This document shows positions 20,490-31,668 of a stretch of 64,000 nt of DNA, piece by piece (positions within the stretch are counted from its first letter, which is position 1; every line of letters begins with the position of its first letter). This stretch comes from Bactericera cockerelli (Eukaryota > Arthropoda > Insecta > Hemiptera > Triozidae), in the NCBI GenBank assembly GCA_024516035.1, contig CM044955.1:13616079-13680078 (forward strand). The letters are read 5' to 3'. The notes under the pieces are model-generated. The model saw only the letters and a list, made by a program, of their open reading frames with translations, did no database searches and was not told where the DNA came from. The position numbers and the translations under genes are program-made.

Positions 20490-23400
20490 ATGGCAAGCGG
20501 CCACAACGGAGTCCCGATAGTAGTATACGCACAAATGGGTCAAGAATGGCCTGGGTTATCAAAAAGTATGCATGCGGTTTCAAAAAAATCAACGATATTA
20601 GGCAGATCTTGCGAAACGTTATCCCAAATTGGCATAAAAAACATCAACAGATTATTTCATTCCGTCCATTTCTTATCAAAAATGTCTATTTTGGGCTACC
20701 TCGAACTTTCAAAGGTCTGAAATCCTGGCAAAAATGCAAGCATCAAAAATCTGTGTTAGTCTATGCTTAATAGTTAGTTGAGAGCTATTGAAATCAACTT
20801 TTGTTTTTCAAAAACCTCTTCATATATCCAAGTTATGCAATTATTTTGAAGGAGCCTTTGTGGCTTTCCTGTTGGCGGTACGGAAATTTTTGGGAACCAA
20901 AAACGTATATTTTTGACTACTTCTTTCTAAAATTTAGTTTAAAATACCTAAAATTGCATACTTGATGAGCATGAAGGCAAAATGTCAAATATGATAAAAT
21001 ACCCCTTCAACTTTCGCTGAGTATGCAAACAAGTGGTTCCAAATGTTTGGTAAGGCTTCATTCACCATTGCCTATCTTCAGTTCAAATTTGAAAGAAATC
21101 TTTAAAGAGAGGTTATATGTTGACATGTTTTGCTTAAGATTTGACTCGATCTGAGATTTTGGATGTTTTCAGAAATCGAATGAACTTATCTTTCGAACCG
21201 TACATCCGATTTGAATGAACTAAAGTGTTATCGATGGATCTAGTGGATTGTAAGATAGGCTGTTCTCGTTCATTTTCTGTCATTTTACATAAAGGGTTAC
21301 TTTTTAACGGAAAACACTTTTGACGCACAACTGGGTTAAGAATGGCCTGGGTTATCAAAAAGTATCCATGTGATTTCAAAAAAATCAACGATATTAGGCA
21401 GATCTTGCGAAACATTATCCCAAATTGGCATAAAAACATCAACATATTATTTCATTCTGTCCATTTCTCATCAAAAATGTCTATTTTGGCCTACCTCGAA
21501 CTTTCAAAGGTGTGAAAACCTGGCAAAAATGCAAGCATCAAAAATCTGTGTTAGCCCATGCTTAATAGTTAGTTGAGATCTATTGAAATCAACTTTTGTT
21601 TTTCAAAAACGCCTTCATATTATCATGTTATGCAATAATTTTGAAGGAGCCTTTGTGGCTTTCCTGTTGGCGGTAAGGAAATTTTTTGGGAACCAAAAAC
21701 GTATATTTTTGACTACTTCTCTCTAAAATTTAGTTTAAAATACCTAAAATTACATACTTGATGAGCATTGAAGGCAAAATGTCAAATATGATAAAATACC
21801 CCTTCAACTTTCGCTGAGTATGCAAACAAATGGTTCCAAATGCTTGGTAAGGCTTTATTCACCACTGCCTATCTTCAGTTCAAATTTGAAAGAAATCCTT
21901 AAAAAAAGAGGTTATAATGTCGACATGTTTTGCTTAGGATTTGACTCGATCTGAGATTTTGGATGTTTTCAGAAATCGAATGAACTTATCTTTCGAACCG
22001 TACGTCCGATTTGAATGAACTAAAGTGCTATCGATAGATCTAGTGGATTTTAAGATAAGCTGTTCTCGTTCATTTTCTGTCATTTTACATAAAGGGTTAC
22101 TTTTTAACGGAAAACACTTTTGACGCACAACTGGGTTAAGAATGGCCTGGTTTATCAAAAGAATGCATGCGATTTAAAAAAAAATCAACGATATTAGGCA
22201 GATCTTGCGAAACTTTATCCAAAATTGGCATAAAAACATCAACATGTTATTTCATTCTGTCCATTTCTTATCAAAAATGTCTATTTTGGCCTACCTCGAA
22301 CTTTCAAAGGTCTGAAAACCTGGCAAAAATGCAAGCATCAAAAATCTGTGTTAGCCCATGCTTAATAGTTAGTTGAGATCTATTGAAATCAACTTTTGTT
22401 TTTCAAAAACGCCTTCATATTATTATGTTATGCAATAATTTTGAAGGAGCCTTTGTGGCTTTCCTGTTGGCGGTAAGGAAATTTTTTGGGAACCAAAAAC
22501 GTATATTTTTGACTACTTCTCTCTAAAATTTAGTTTAAAATACCTAAAATTACATACTTGATGAGCATTGAAGGCAAAATGTCAAATATGATAAAATACC
22601 CCTTCAACTTTCGCTGAGTATGCAAACAAATGGTTCCAAATGCTTGGTAAGGCTTTATTCACCACTGCCTATCTTCAGTTCAAATTTGAAAGAAATCCTT
22701 AAAAAAAGCGGTTATAATGTCGACATGTTTTGCTTAGGATTTGACTCGATCTGAGATTTTGGATGTTTTCAGAAATCGAATGAACTTATCTTTCGAACCG
22801 TACGTCCGATTTGAATGAACTAAAGTGCTATCGATAGATCTAGTGGATTTTAAGATAAGCTGTTCTCGTTCATTTTCTGTCATTTTACATAAAGGGTTAC
22901 TTTTTAACGGAAAACACTTTTGACGCACAACTGGGTTAAGAATGGCCTGGTTTATCAAAAAGAATGCATGCGATTTAAAAAAAATCAACGATATTAGGCA
23001 GATCTTGCGAAACTTTATTCAAAATTGGCATAAAAACATCAACATGTTATTTCATTCTGTCCATTTCTTATCAAAAATGTCTATTTTGGCCTACCTCGAA
23101 CTTTCAAAGGTCTGAAAACCTGGCAAAAATGCAAGCATCAAATCTGTGTTAATCCATGCTTAATCGTTAGTTGAGAGCTATTGAAATCAACGTTTGTTTT
23201 TCAAAAACGCCTTCATATTATCATGTTATGCAATCATTTTGAAGGAGCCTTTGTGGCTTTCCTGTTGGCGGTACGGAAATTTTTTGGGAACCAAAAACGT
23301 ATATTTTTGACTACTTCTTTCTAAAATTCAGTTTAAAATACCTAAAATTGCATACTTGATGAGCATTGAAGGCAAAATGTCAAATATGATAAAACACCCC

Positions 23401-24307
23401 TTCAACTTTCGCTGAGTATGCAAACAAATGGTTCCAAATGCTGGTAAGGCTTTATTCACCACTGCCTATCTTCAGTTCAAATTTGAAAGAAATCCTTAAA
23501 AAAAGAGGTTATAATGTCGACATGTTTTGCTTAGGATTTGACTCGATCTGAGATTTTGGATGTTTTCAGAAATCGAATGAACTTATCTTTCGAACCGTAC
23601 GTCCGATTTGAATGAACTAAAATGCTATCGATAGATCTAGTGGATTTTAAGATAAGCTGTTCTCGTTCATTTTCTGTCATTTTACATAAAGGGTTACTTT
23701 TTAACGGAAAACACTTTTGACGCACAACTGGGTTAAGAATGGCCTGGGTTATCAAAAAGTATGCATGCGATTTAAAAAAAATCAACGATATTAGGCAGAT
23801 CTTGCGAAAATTTATTCAAAATTGGCATAAAAACATCAACATGTTATTTCATTCTGTCCATTTCTTATCAAAAATATCTATTTGGGCCTACCTCGAACTT
23901 TCAAAGGTCTCAAAACCTGGCAAAAATGCAAGCATCAAAAATCTGTGTTAGTCCATGCTTAATCGTTAGTTGAGAGCTATTGAAATCAATGTTTGTTTTT
24001 CAAAAACGCCTTCATATTATCATGTTATGCAATCATTTTGAAGGAGCCTTTGTGGCTTTCCTGTTGGCGGTACGTAAATTTTTTGGGAACCAAAAACGTA
24101 TATTTTTGACTACTTCTTTCTAAAATATAGTTTAAAATACCTAAAATTGCATACTTGATGATAATTGAAGGCAAAATGCAAATATGATAAAATACCCCTT
24201 CAACTTTCGCTGAGTATGCAAACAAATGGTTGCAAATGCTTGGTAAGGCTTTATTCACCACTGCATATCTTCAGTTCACATTTGAAAGAAATCCTTAAAA
24301 AAAGAGG
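20490..24307. repeat. Tandem array of ~800-bp units
   Basis: Direct repeats with period about 798-800. The marker gaatggcctggtttatcaaa and its variants recur near 20544, 21342, 22141, 22940 and 23738. Units 2-5 are more alike than unit 1. Conserved ORFs of up to 103 residues on the minus strand recur because the DNA recurs. They have no start context or family resemblance I can name. Confidence 0.95.
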
Positions 24308-25245
24308 CAGTGGTGAATAAACCCTTACCAAGCATTTGGAACCACTTGTTTGCATACTCAGCGAAAGTTGAAGGGGTATTTTATCATATTTGACATTTTG
24401 CCTTCAATGCTCATCAAGTATGCAATTTTAGGTATTTTAAACTAAATTTTAGAAAGAAGTAGTCAAAAATATACGTTTTTGGTTCCCAAAAAATTTCCGT
24501 ACCGCCAACAGGAAAGCCACAAAGGCTCCTTCAAAATGATTGCATAACATGATAATATGAAGGCGTTTTTGAAAAACAAACGTTGATTTCAATAGCTCTC
24601 AACTAACGATTAAGCATGGACTAACACAGATTTTTGATGCTTGCATTTTTGCCAGGTTTTGAGACCTTTGAAAGTTCGAGGTAGGCCCAAATAGATATTT
24701 TTGATAAGAAATGGACAGAATGAAATAACATGTTGATGTTTTAATGCCAATTTTGGATAAATACTGGAGGAAAATAGAATATCGTTGATTTTTTTTAAAT
24801 CGCATGCATACTTTTTGATAAACCAGGCCATTCTTAACCCAGTTGTGCGTCAATAGTGTTTTCCGTTAAAAAGTAACCCTTTATGTAAAATGACAGAAAA
24901 TGAACGAGAACAGCTTATCTTAAAATCCACTAGATCTATCGATAGCACTTTAGTTCATTCAAATCGGACGTACGGTTCGAAAGATAAGTTCATTCGATTT
25001 CTGAAAACATCCAAAATCTCAGATCGAGTCAAATCCTAAGCAAAACATGTCGACATATAACTCTTTTTTAAGGATTTCTTTCAAATTTGAACTGAAGATA
25101 GGCAGTGGTGAATAAAGCCTTACCAAGCTTTTGGAACCACTTGTTTGCATACTCAGCGAAAGTTGAAGGGGTATTTTATTATATATTAGACATTTTGCCT
25201 TCAATGCTCATTAAGTATGCAATTTTAGGTATTTTAAACTTAAAT
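24308..25245. repeat. Inverted terminal unit of the ~800-bp array
   Basis: From cagtggtgaataaaccctta the array sequence runs in reverse complement for about 935 bases. The arms meet at about 24238-24264 and 24308-24334 with a ~43-bp spacer, making a large imperfect palindrome. Confidence 0.95.
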
Positions 25246-25283
25246 TTTTTCTACGTACATTTTTAAATTTCATTTTTCTCAGT

Positions 25284-25590
25284 GTAAAAATAGTATTTAG
25301 CTGTACAATACACCCGTCAAAAGTAAAAATAGTATTTAGTAGTACAATACACCCGTCAAAAGTAAAAATAGTATTTAGCTGTACAATACACCCGTCAAAA
25401 GTAAAATTAGTATTTAGTAGTACAATACACCCGTCAAAAGTAAAAATAGTATTTAGCTGTACAATACACCCGTCAAAAGTAAAAATAGTATTTAGTAGTA
25501 CAAAACACCCGTCAAAAGTAAAAATAGTATTTAGTAGTACAATACACCCGTCAAAAATAAAAATAGTATTCAGTAGTATAATACAAAATA
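25284..25590. repeat. 39-bp minisatellite, about eight copies
   Basis: Unit gtaaaaatagtatttagctg plus tacaatacacccgtcaaaa. Copies alternate between agctg and agtag at one site. It directly follows the inverted unit of the larger array. Confidence 0.95.
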
Positions 25591-25906
25591 GTAACTATGT
25601 ACGATTACTTGGTACCGCTCTTGGGCATAATATTATAATATGGTAGTCACTTTTAACTTGCAGCAAAAGAATCATACACGTGAAAAAATATTTATCATTC
25701 GTTTGGCAGGTTTCAAATTATTCAAACTAAATAAATGTGGATATGTGGAATCGCTCCTGTATTCTACATATCCAGTCTACATATCCAGGTATTCCGCTTG
25801 GGCTGTGTTTCATCTAAACAAATTTCTCTTCCATTCATTCCACTTTTCAGGTAAAAGAGATAGCTAAATTATATTAAGAACAATCAATGCAAAAATTCAA
25901 GCTCGC

Positions 25907-26155
25907 GATTAGCTCGGTGGCTAAGCACTCGTACAAAAGGTCCGCGGGTTCAATCGCTGGAGCCGACAAAAAATTATATTCTAAATTTGGTTATAGTTGA
26001 TTGTAAGGGATACCATCCGGTGCTCTCGTGATGACCCAGCACCTAAATGGGTAGTAATTAGTCACTTCTCGCCCATTAATACAAACCACAAAGGTCTATA
26101 GTAGCTCCTGTTTCATGGCTAAGAAATAAAAAAAGTCCTTGAAACAATCACCTTT
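25907..26155 (+). mobile_element. tRNA-derived SINE (tcacttctcgcccatcag family)
   Basis: Head gattagctcggtggctaagc and gtccgcgggttcaatcgctg, body tgacccagcacctaaatggg and gtcacttctcgcccatta, tail of A and T runs. Confidence 0.8.
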
Positions 26156-26760
26156 TTTTTTTAAAAAAAAAAGAAACAAAATCAAAATTTATGATCACGG
26201 ATCGTTCCACTTGTAGATTTAGTGAGCACTAGCTGAGTGTATAATTATGTTCAACTTGTAGAGGTTATTGTAAAGCCTTATTATTCCTCAAATCCTCATA
26301 CTCGTACTTATACGAGAATTCTATTTGAATTACTTTCCAGCTGCAGAGGTAAAGAAAGTAGATTTACTGGAAATTTTCCAATACACATAATAAATGTAAA
26401 TTATAAATTATATTACAGGATTAAACAGATACAAAATTACACTTAAAGAGTATCTTGGACTTCCAGAGGTCGGGACGAGCAGTTGAAACAAAAAAAAATT
26501 AACGAAGTTTCAACAAAAAAAAAACCGTAGCTTCGATACTGATTTTTGGTTCGTCTAATTATTGCTGCGTAAGAATATACGTAAAAGAAAAATCAATATT
26601 TAGACGAACATCAATTTTATTGGGTTTTTTTGTAAAATGAGAAAGACTATCCAATATTTATTTTTCAAATTATTAATACAATTTCTTCAACTCATTCTCT
26701 ATGGACCAATACCACTCAGAAAACTTAAAAAGTTATATTTTCAATGAAAATGGAAAAAGG
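26156..26760. other. No recognisable gene
   Basis: AT-rich, with several homopolymer runs. Short ORFs appear random. Confidence 0.4.
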
Positions 26761-26856
26761 AATTAGCCGAACCTCTCATGGTTCGGCTAAGTATTGGATA
26801 TTTGTGTAAAGTTCGGCTAAGTATTAATTTTTCTTTTACGCGTTCGGCTAATTATT
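26761..26856. repeat. Inverted TTAGCCGAAC repeat cluster beside (CA)n
   Basis: Three spaced copies of gttcggctaa or its complement (aattagccgaacc, ggttcggctaagtattgg, gcgttcggctaattattaat). Matches the cluster at 14770-15075, which also lies next to a CA tract. Confidence 0.7.
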
Positions 26857-26863
26857 AATCCGT

Positions 26864-26865
<2 letters not shown>

Positions 26866-26899
<34 letters not shown>

Positions 26900-27019
26900 A
26901 CACACCATACACACACACCATACACACACACACCATACACACACACCACACACACACACACACACCACACACACACACCACACACACACCACACACACAC
27001 ACCACACACACACACACCA

Positions 27020-27059
<40 letters not shown>

Positions 27060-27158
27060 CACACACACCACACACACACACACACACACACCACACACAC
27101 ACACACCATACACACAGCCCACACACACACACACACACCATACACACACACCACACAC
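26866..27158. repeat. (CA)n microsatellite, ~290 bp, interrupted
   Basis: Almost pure cacaca with cca, cat and gac interruptions. Three overlapping minus-strand ORFs made of Cys/Val/Trp are repeat artefacts. Confidence 0.98.
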
Positions 27159-27189
27159 AAAATGTCTTTTAGGTTTGAAAAAAAAACCT

Positions 27190-27600
27190 GAATATTTTTT
27201 GTCGCCCATCTATTTTCTGGTCTTCCCCAGCGTAGCTCAAGAATGGCTCATCAGAATTTCGCGATCAATATGTCAAATGAAAGCCTAAACCTTGCCTAAA
27301 ACTTTCTCGCTCTGAGTTGATAGGTCGTCACTTCAAATTTCAAGAAAAAATGTTATTTAGGTCAAAAAACGTGAATATTTTACATGTTACCCATCCATTT
27401 TTTTTACCTTACCCGGCGTAGCTCAAGAACGGCTCATCAGAAATTCGCGATCGATATGTCAATTGAAAGCTCAAACCCTTGCCTAAAACTTTCTCGCTTT
27501 GAGTTGATAGGTCGTCGCGACAAATTTCGAGAAAAAATGTCATTTATGTCAAAAAACGTGAATTTTTTTTGCGTCACCCATCCATTTTTATCCTTACTCA
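27190..27600 (-). repeat. ~187-bp tandem repeat, 2.3 copies
   Basis: cgtagctcaagaa at about 27230 recurs at about 27417. Likewise catccattttt at 27389 and 27577, and aaaaaacgtgaat words. It probably belongs to the LINE 3' UTR. Confidence 0.8.
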
Positions 27601-27757
27601 TTGTAGCTTAACCTCAGAGAGATATAATGTAGCCTAGAAGAATTTCCTGATCCAAGCGGACCTATGTGCAAAGTTTCAGGTTTCTCGGTCAAACGGTGTG
27701 GATTTGTATAAAGAACATACATACACACATACATACATACACACATACATACATGAT

Positions 27758-29905
27758 TTAGGTAGTCATCGTATCCGATGTTTCCATGTCCTCTATCACC
27801 ACTCTGCATGTCGCATTTCTCTCATGACTGATGCGCCCCGCCTTGGTTTTGCATACTCGTTGACATGCTCTGCATTGAAGGGATTGGTTCTGGTTTGGTT
27901 GGTGTGGTGTTTGTTGGTCTGAAGATTGCTGGGATGTTTGTTGTGGGTTTTGTGTTCTTTCTGTTTGGGTTGATGAATGAGGTATTATTTTGATAGGTTG
28001 GCGGGATGGTGCTTGGTACAGAATCGGATGTTTGTTTCTCATATGGCTTTGGTATCCAGATTTGGATTTGTACGTAGTGTCGCAGATTGAGCAAGTATTA
28101 ATGTTTTGTTCTGGTACAACTGGAAGGGTGTTATTTTCGTGTTTTTGTGTGATATGAGAAAGAACATATCTTCTTCCATGTCTACCTTCTCTTGAGAAAT
28201 GACAGAGAGGGCATTGCCAAGTACATTTTTCTTCTTCTTCGTGTCGTTTTGTTCTATCGGCTTCTTTTTGTACAATTACTTTTTCTTGTAGGTTTTGGAT
28301 CTTATGGATTGTGTTGTTTCTCCATTCGTTTCTATTTGAAGCAAGGTCTCTCCAATTTGTAATATTAATGTTCAATTTCTTCATATCCTCTTTTAATATA
28401 TCCATCCATCTACATCTTGGTTTTTGTTGAAGTCTTTTTCCTGTAGTTAATTCTGAGAATGCTATTTCAAGTGGTGTTCTACCTGTCTCCATGCGACTAA
28501 TATGTCCCGCCCATCGAAGTCTACGAGTACGTATCAAGTTATCAACAGAGAGGATGTTTGCTTTTCTTAGTATCTCTTCATTTGGGATGAAATCTTTCCA
28601 TGTGATCTTTAGTATGGTTTTGAGGCATCTTATATGAAAGTTGTTCAGTTTCTTTGTATGTTCTTCAAGTATTGTCCAACATTCTGAGGAATAAAGTAGT
28701 GTACTCAGAACAGTAGTTTCATATATTTTCAGTTTGGTTTTTAAGCTTATATTATGTGGTTTCCAAACTCGTGGGTAAAGATTTCTGAATGTATTGCTTG
28801 CTGCATTTATTCTATTATTGATTTCTGCATTTATGGTTCCATTGTTAGATATTATGCTGCCCAAGTATTTGAAGCATGTTGTTATTTTAAGTTCTTTGTT
28901 ATTTATGTGAATTGGTATACTTTGACAGTTTATGAACATTGTTTCTGTTTTATTCTCGTTTATATTTAGTCCTAGCTTTTTAAATTCTTCATCAATAATA
29001 TTTAGTGCTTCTTTTAGGTGGGCCGGACTTTTAGTAATTATGGCGCAGTCATCTGCGAACATGAGATCTACAATCTTCTTTATTTCTGTTTTAGATGTAG
29101 CTTTTAAATTCCTTCTATTGAAAAGATTTGTGTCTGTTCTAAATGTGTACTCTATTCCATTTATATTGTGATTATGTACATTTGTCATAGCTACTTGGAT
29201 GTATAGTAAAAAGAGGAGAGGGGCGAGAACACATCCTTGTTTGACGCCTGTTTGGACGCTAAAGGATGGGGCCGTAGTGCCTTCTATCCTGACAGTTGAC
29301 AGCGTATCTTTGTACATACATTTGAGGATCTTCAATATGTTCGGTGGGCAATTTGCTTTTTCTAGTATGTGGAAGAGTGTTTTTCGATCTACACAATCAA
29401 AAGCTTTAGTGATGTCTATAAATCCAATACTTAATTCTGTGTTTTGTTCTATAGCTTTTTCAATTACTTGTCTGGTAGTGAAGATCATGTCGATAGTGGA
29501 ACGACCATATCTGAATCCGCATTGTGTGTCACTGAGTATTGTGTTTATAAATGGGAACAATCTGTTGTATAGTATACGAGATAATATTTTGCTCGGCACT
29601 GAGAGGAGTGAAATACCTCTGTAATTTTCGCATTTATTTTTTGATCCTTTTTTGTGTATGGGAATGATGATTGATTTCTTCCATTCAGCGGGTATTTGTT
29701 GCTGGGCCCAGATTTCTTTAAATAGTGTTTCTAGGATGTCTATCACGGTTTCATCTCCTGCTTTCAGCATTTCACTGGTGATGTTGTCTTGTCCTGCCGA
29801 TTTGTTGTTTTTCATCTGGTTGATTGCTTGTTCTATTTCAAGTCTGTTTGGCGGATCATCAGTTGGTATGTTTTGATCTATATTTAGGCCCGAATTAATA
29901 GACAT
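27758..29905 (-). CDS. LINE reverse transcriptase with three C-terminal zinc-finger-like motifs
   Basis: An uninterrupted 715-residue frame. RT motifs in order: KSAGQDNI (about 35), IIPIHKKG, ENYRGISLL, GFRYGRST (about 130), KAFDCVDR (about 170), GVKQGCVLAP (about 219) and the catalytic FADD (about 281-284). RRLRWAGHISRM and PRCRWMDILKEDM follow in the post-RT region. The C-terminus has a CPLC...H...H unit (about 563), CSIC...H...H (about 605) and CRACQRVC...H...C (about 680), a likely nucleic-acid-binding module. The endonuclease domain is absent, so the true protein would start upstream and the first Met here is only the first in frame. The clade is not certain: RTE-like by tail, and similar to RT proteins often misnamed craniofacial development protein 2. 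The intact frame suggests recent insertion. Confidence 0.9.
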   Translation of the reverse strand: MSINSGLNIDQNIPTDDPPNRLEIEQAINQMKNNKSAGQDNITSEMLKAGDETVIDILETLFKEIWAQQQIPAEWKKSIIIPIHKKGSKNKCENYRGISLLSVPSKILSRILYNRLFPFINTILSDTQCGFRYGRSTIDMIFTTRQVIEKAIEQNTELSIGFIDITKAFDCVDRKTLFHILEKANCPPNILKILKCMYKDTLSTVRIEGTTAPSFSVQTGVKQGCVLAPLLFLLYIQVAMTNVHNHNINGIEYTFRTDTNLFNRRNLKATSKTEIKKIVDLMFADDCAIITKSPAHLKEALNIIDEEFKKLGLNINENKTETMFINCQSIPIHINNKELKITTCFKYLGSIISNNGTINAEINNRINAASNTFRNLYPRVWKPHNISLKTKLKIYETTVLSTLLYSSECWTILEEHTKKLNNFHIRCLKTILKITWKDFIPNEEILRKANILSVDNLIRTRRLRWAGHISRMETGRTPLEIAFSELTTGKRLQQKPRCRWMDILKEDMKKLNINITNWRDLASNRNEWRNNTIHKIQNLQEKVIVQKEADRTKRHEEEEKCTWQCPLCHFSREGRHGRRYVLSHITQKHENNTLPVVPEQNINTCSICDTTYKSKSGYQSHMRNKHPILYQAPSRQPIKIIPHSSTQTERTQNPQQTSQQSSDQQTPHQPNQNQSLQCRACQRVCKTKAGRISHERNATCRVVIEDMETSDTMTT

Positions 29906-29920
29906 ACCAAAAAAATGACT

Positions 29921-30475
29921 TGGGAACTAGTGCCACAGGCTTCACAAGTCATGACTTCAGAAAAGTTCGTATTAATAAACAAAACAAATTCACCGATCAC
30001 CCTCACTTAAGTTTTTTGACTTTCCTAGTGCACAGAGGTAATGATTTGGCCAATGAAATCTTTTAACAACTTGTTAACGATTCCTATTGGTCGATTTCAA
30101 ATTTTTGTTGATGTCTTGAAAATTATTTTCTAATTTTTTTTAGTTTACTTACGCCAAGCTATGGGGTAGCACGTCATTTTTTTCTCATAATTTTTATATG
30201 AAATTTTGTTTCTCAATCAATTGAAATTATGATTTTAATATATTCTATAGGCATATTAGACATGCCTAGTGGCAGAAATCAAGTTTAAAGAAGGAAAGTT
30301 ACTGAGAAAATCTAATTTGTAGTAAAAATGTACTCCAGCAACCAATAATAAAATATTTTTTCTCAAGAAAAGAACCTGGAAATCCTGGCATAAATTGACA
30401 GAGAAATTCAATGCTCAGTCCCTGAATATGAAAGTAAGTTTGAACTTGTAGACCTGTCTGTTCATATTTGTAAGG
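29921..30475. other. No recognisable gene
   Basis: AT-rich. Contains cacaagtcatgacttc, an imperfect palindrome near the LINE truncation point. Nothing else supportable. Confidence 0.4.
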
Positions 30476-30477
30476 TC

Positions 30478-30680
30478 ACCATCATTCTTACTTTGTTGGA
30501 TTTCTTGCTGGGGACATTAAACGGGGAGAAGACCATTGTTTGAGTAGAGGACTGTAAACAGGAAACAGACTAGCCTACCCTAACAAGCCAGGACAGCCTG
30601 CAGTTTTCTTAGGGGTTAATGGCTTATAAATAAATAGCCCAAATTCTCATGATAGTCTAGTGGTTCAGAATGAGTCTAGT
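30478..30680 (-). repeat. Interspersed repeat (gtagccagcttggctac family)
   Basis: Contains ctggggacattaaacgggga, ccctaacaagccaggac and ggttcagaatgagtc, the reverse of the 9540-9800 repeat. Confidence 0.7.
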
Positions 30681-30699
30681 TTCATGTATCCACAACTAA

Positions 30700-30840
30700 T
30701 GTTGATGGCACATTCTTATTGTCTCCAAAGTTAAGCAAGCTCCAGCGAGGTTAGGAATTGGATGAGTGGCTAATTTTGAACCCTTGTGTTGCTGGCTATT
30801 CATTTCACTTAGGTTAGGTGAGGTCAATCTCATATGTCTG
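30700..30840 (+). mobile_element. Decayed 5S-derived SINE
   Basis: ttgatggcacattcttattg, ccaaagttaagcaagctcca, gcgaggttaggaattggatg and the body word taggttaggtgaggtcaatc follow the 5S-SINE order but are well diverged. Confidence 0.7.
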
Positions 30841-30934
30841 ACAGTAAACTTAAATGTTGCATGAAGGTTTTCTTTTGTGTCTATATGTTGATATTACAGA
30901 AATATTAAATTTGAAAGACCAGTTCATGTGCATG

Positions 30935-31005
30935 AGTACTGAGTAGCTCAATGGTAGAATCCTTGATAACTATGCAGGAGATCTGGGGTTTGAATCCCTT
31001 TAAAT
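30935..31005 (+). mobile_element. tRNA-like SINE head, decayed
   Basis: gagtagctcaatggtagaat and ggggtttgaatccctt are degraded A and B boxes about 35 bases apart. No sign of a folding, functional tRNA. Confidence 0.5.
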
Positions 31006-31453
31006 TAGTAAATTTGCAGAACCTGGTTGTAAAACCAAAAATACTTAGGATATCTAAAATCTAATGTTGATAAAAAAAAATATTAACATTAGATTTAAAT
31101 AACATTCATTTAAATAATTTAATCAAAATTCTTGAAACTTCATAAATTCTTTATCATGCTAAATCTAAATCTAGACATGAAAATAAAAATCATGATTTTA
31201 TTATTTTATTTATTTATTATACAATACACAGAGCACAAAAATCCTTTTTTTTACAAATTCAATTGGATTCCTAGCTAAAAACTTTTTTTAAACAATAGAT
31301 AAATTTGTATGATGAAAATAATTATAATAGTAAAATTATGTAATTCCTCTTTTCCAAGCTCAAGATTCATTCTCAATAACAATGTTTTAGTAAGGAAGAG
31401 AAAACACTTAGCTAGGTAACAATCTTATTAATTTTTACTGTTGAAACTTTCAG

Positions 31454-31668
31454 AATGCAGTATCCAAGAGAAATATTGGAAAAATGTGAAAGCAAACACA
31501 AAAAGGATCACTGTGAGTGTGGAGAAGTATCTGAGGAAGAAAGCTCTTGTTTCCAACTGCTTACCAATTTTGCTCAAGACAATCAACAATAAGGCTGCTG
31601 GTACCAAGATGGCAAAGACGGACATGTACTTCAGTAATTCTATGGTTCAATGCTTGTATAACCTATAA
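31454..31668 (+). CDS. Candidate terminal exon, unidentified
   Basis: An acceptor (ttactgttgaaactttcag) precedes an open stretch of about 71 residues with varied composition (EKYWKNVKANTKRITVSVEK, YLRKKALVSNCLPILLKTIN) ending YNL and TAA. It takes one base from a preceding exon, the same phase as the exon ending at 10051, but nothing else ties it to that gene. AATAAA occurs around 31997. No family recognised. It may be a real 3' exon, a decayed exon or chance. Confidence 0.3.

Larger units (their letters stand above)
27165..29920 (-). mobile_element. 5'-truncated non-LTR retrotransposon (LINE)
   Basis: Carries one long ORF for reverse transcriptase and C-terminal fingers (27758-29905). It is followed on the minus strand by a (TATG/TGTG)n stretch, a region like an RTE-type 3' UTR (gaaacctgaaactttgcac), and a ~187-bp tandem repeat (27190-27600) before the CA tract. 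The endonuclease part expected upstream is missing, as usual in 5'-truncated copies. The 3' limit is approximate. Confidence 0.85.

Noticed and set aside
21134..23785. Minus-strand ORFs with TENEREQLILKSTRSID in several units of the 800-bp array
   Set aside because: Conserved only as part of the tandem DNA. No family resemblance, and synonymous bias could not be judged.
20490..25245. CRISPR-like or palindromic repeat array
   Set aside because: Units are ~800 bp with no short repeat-spacer pattern and no cas genes. The host is a eukaryote.
26817..27160. Three overlapping minus-strand ORFs of 78-102 residues
   Set aside because: They consist almost only of Cys, Val and Trp because they are translations of a (CA)n microsatellite.
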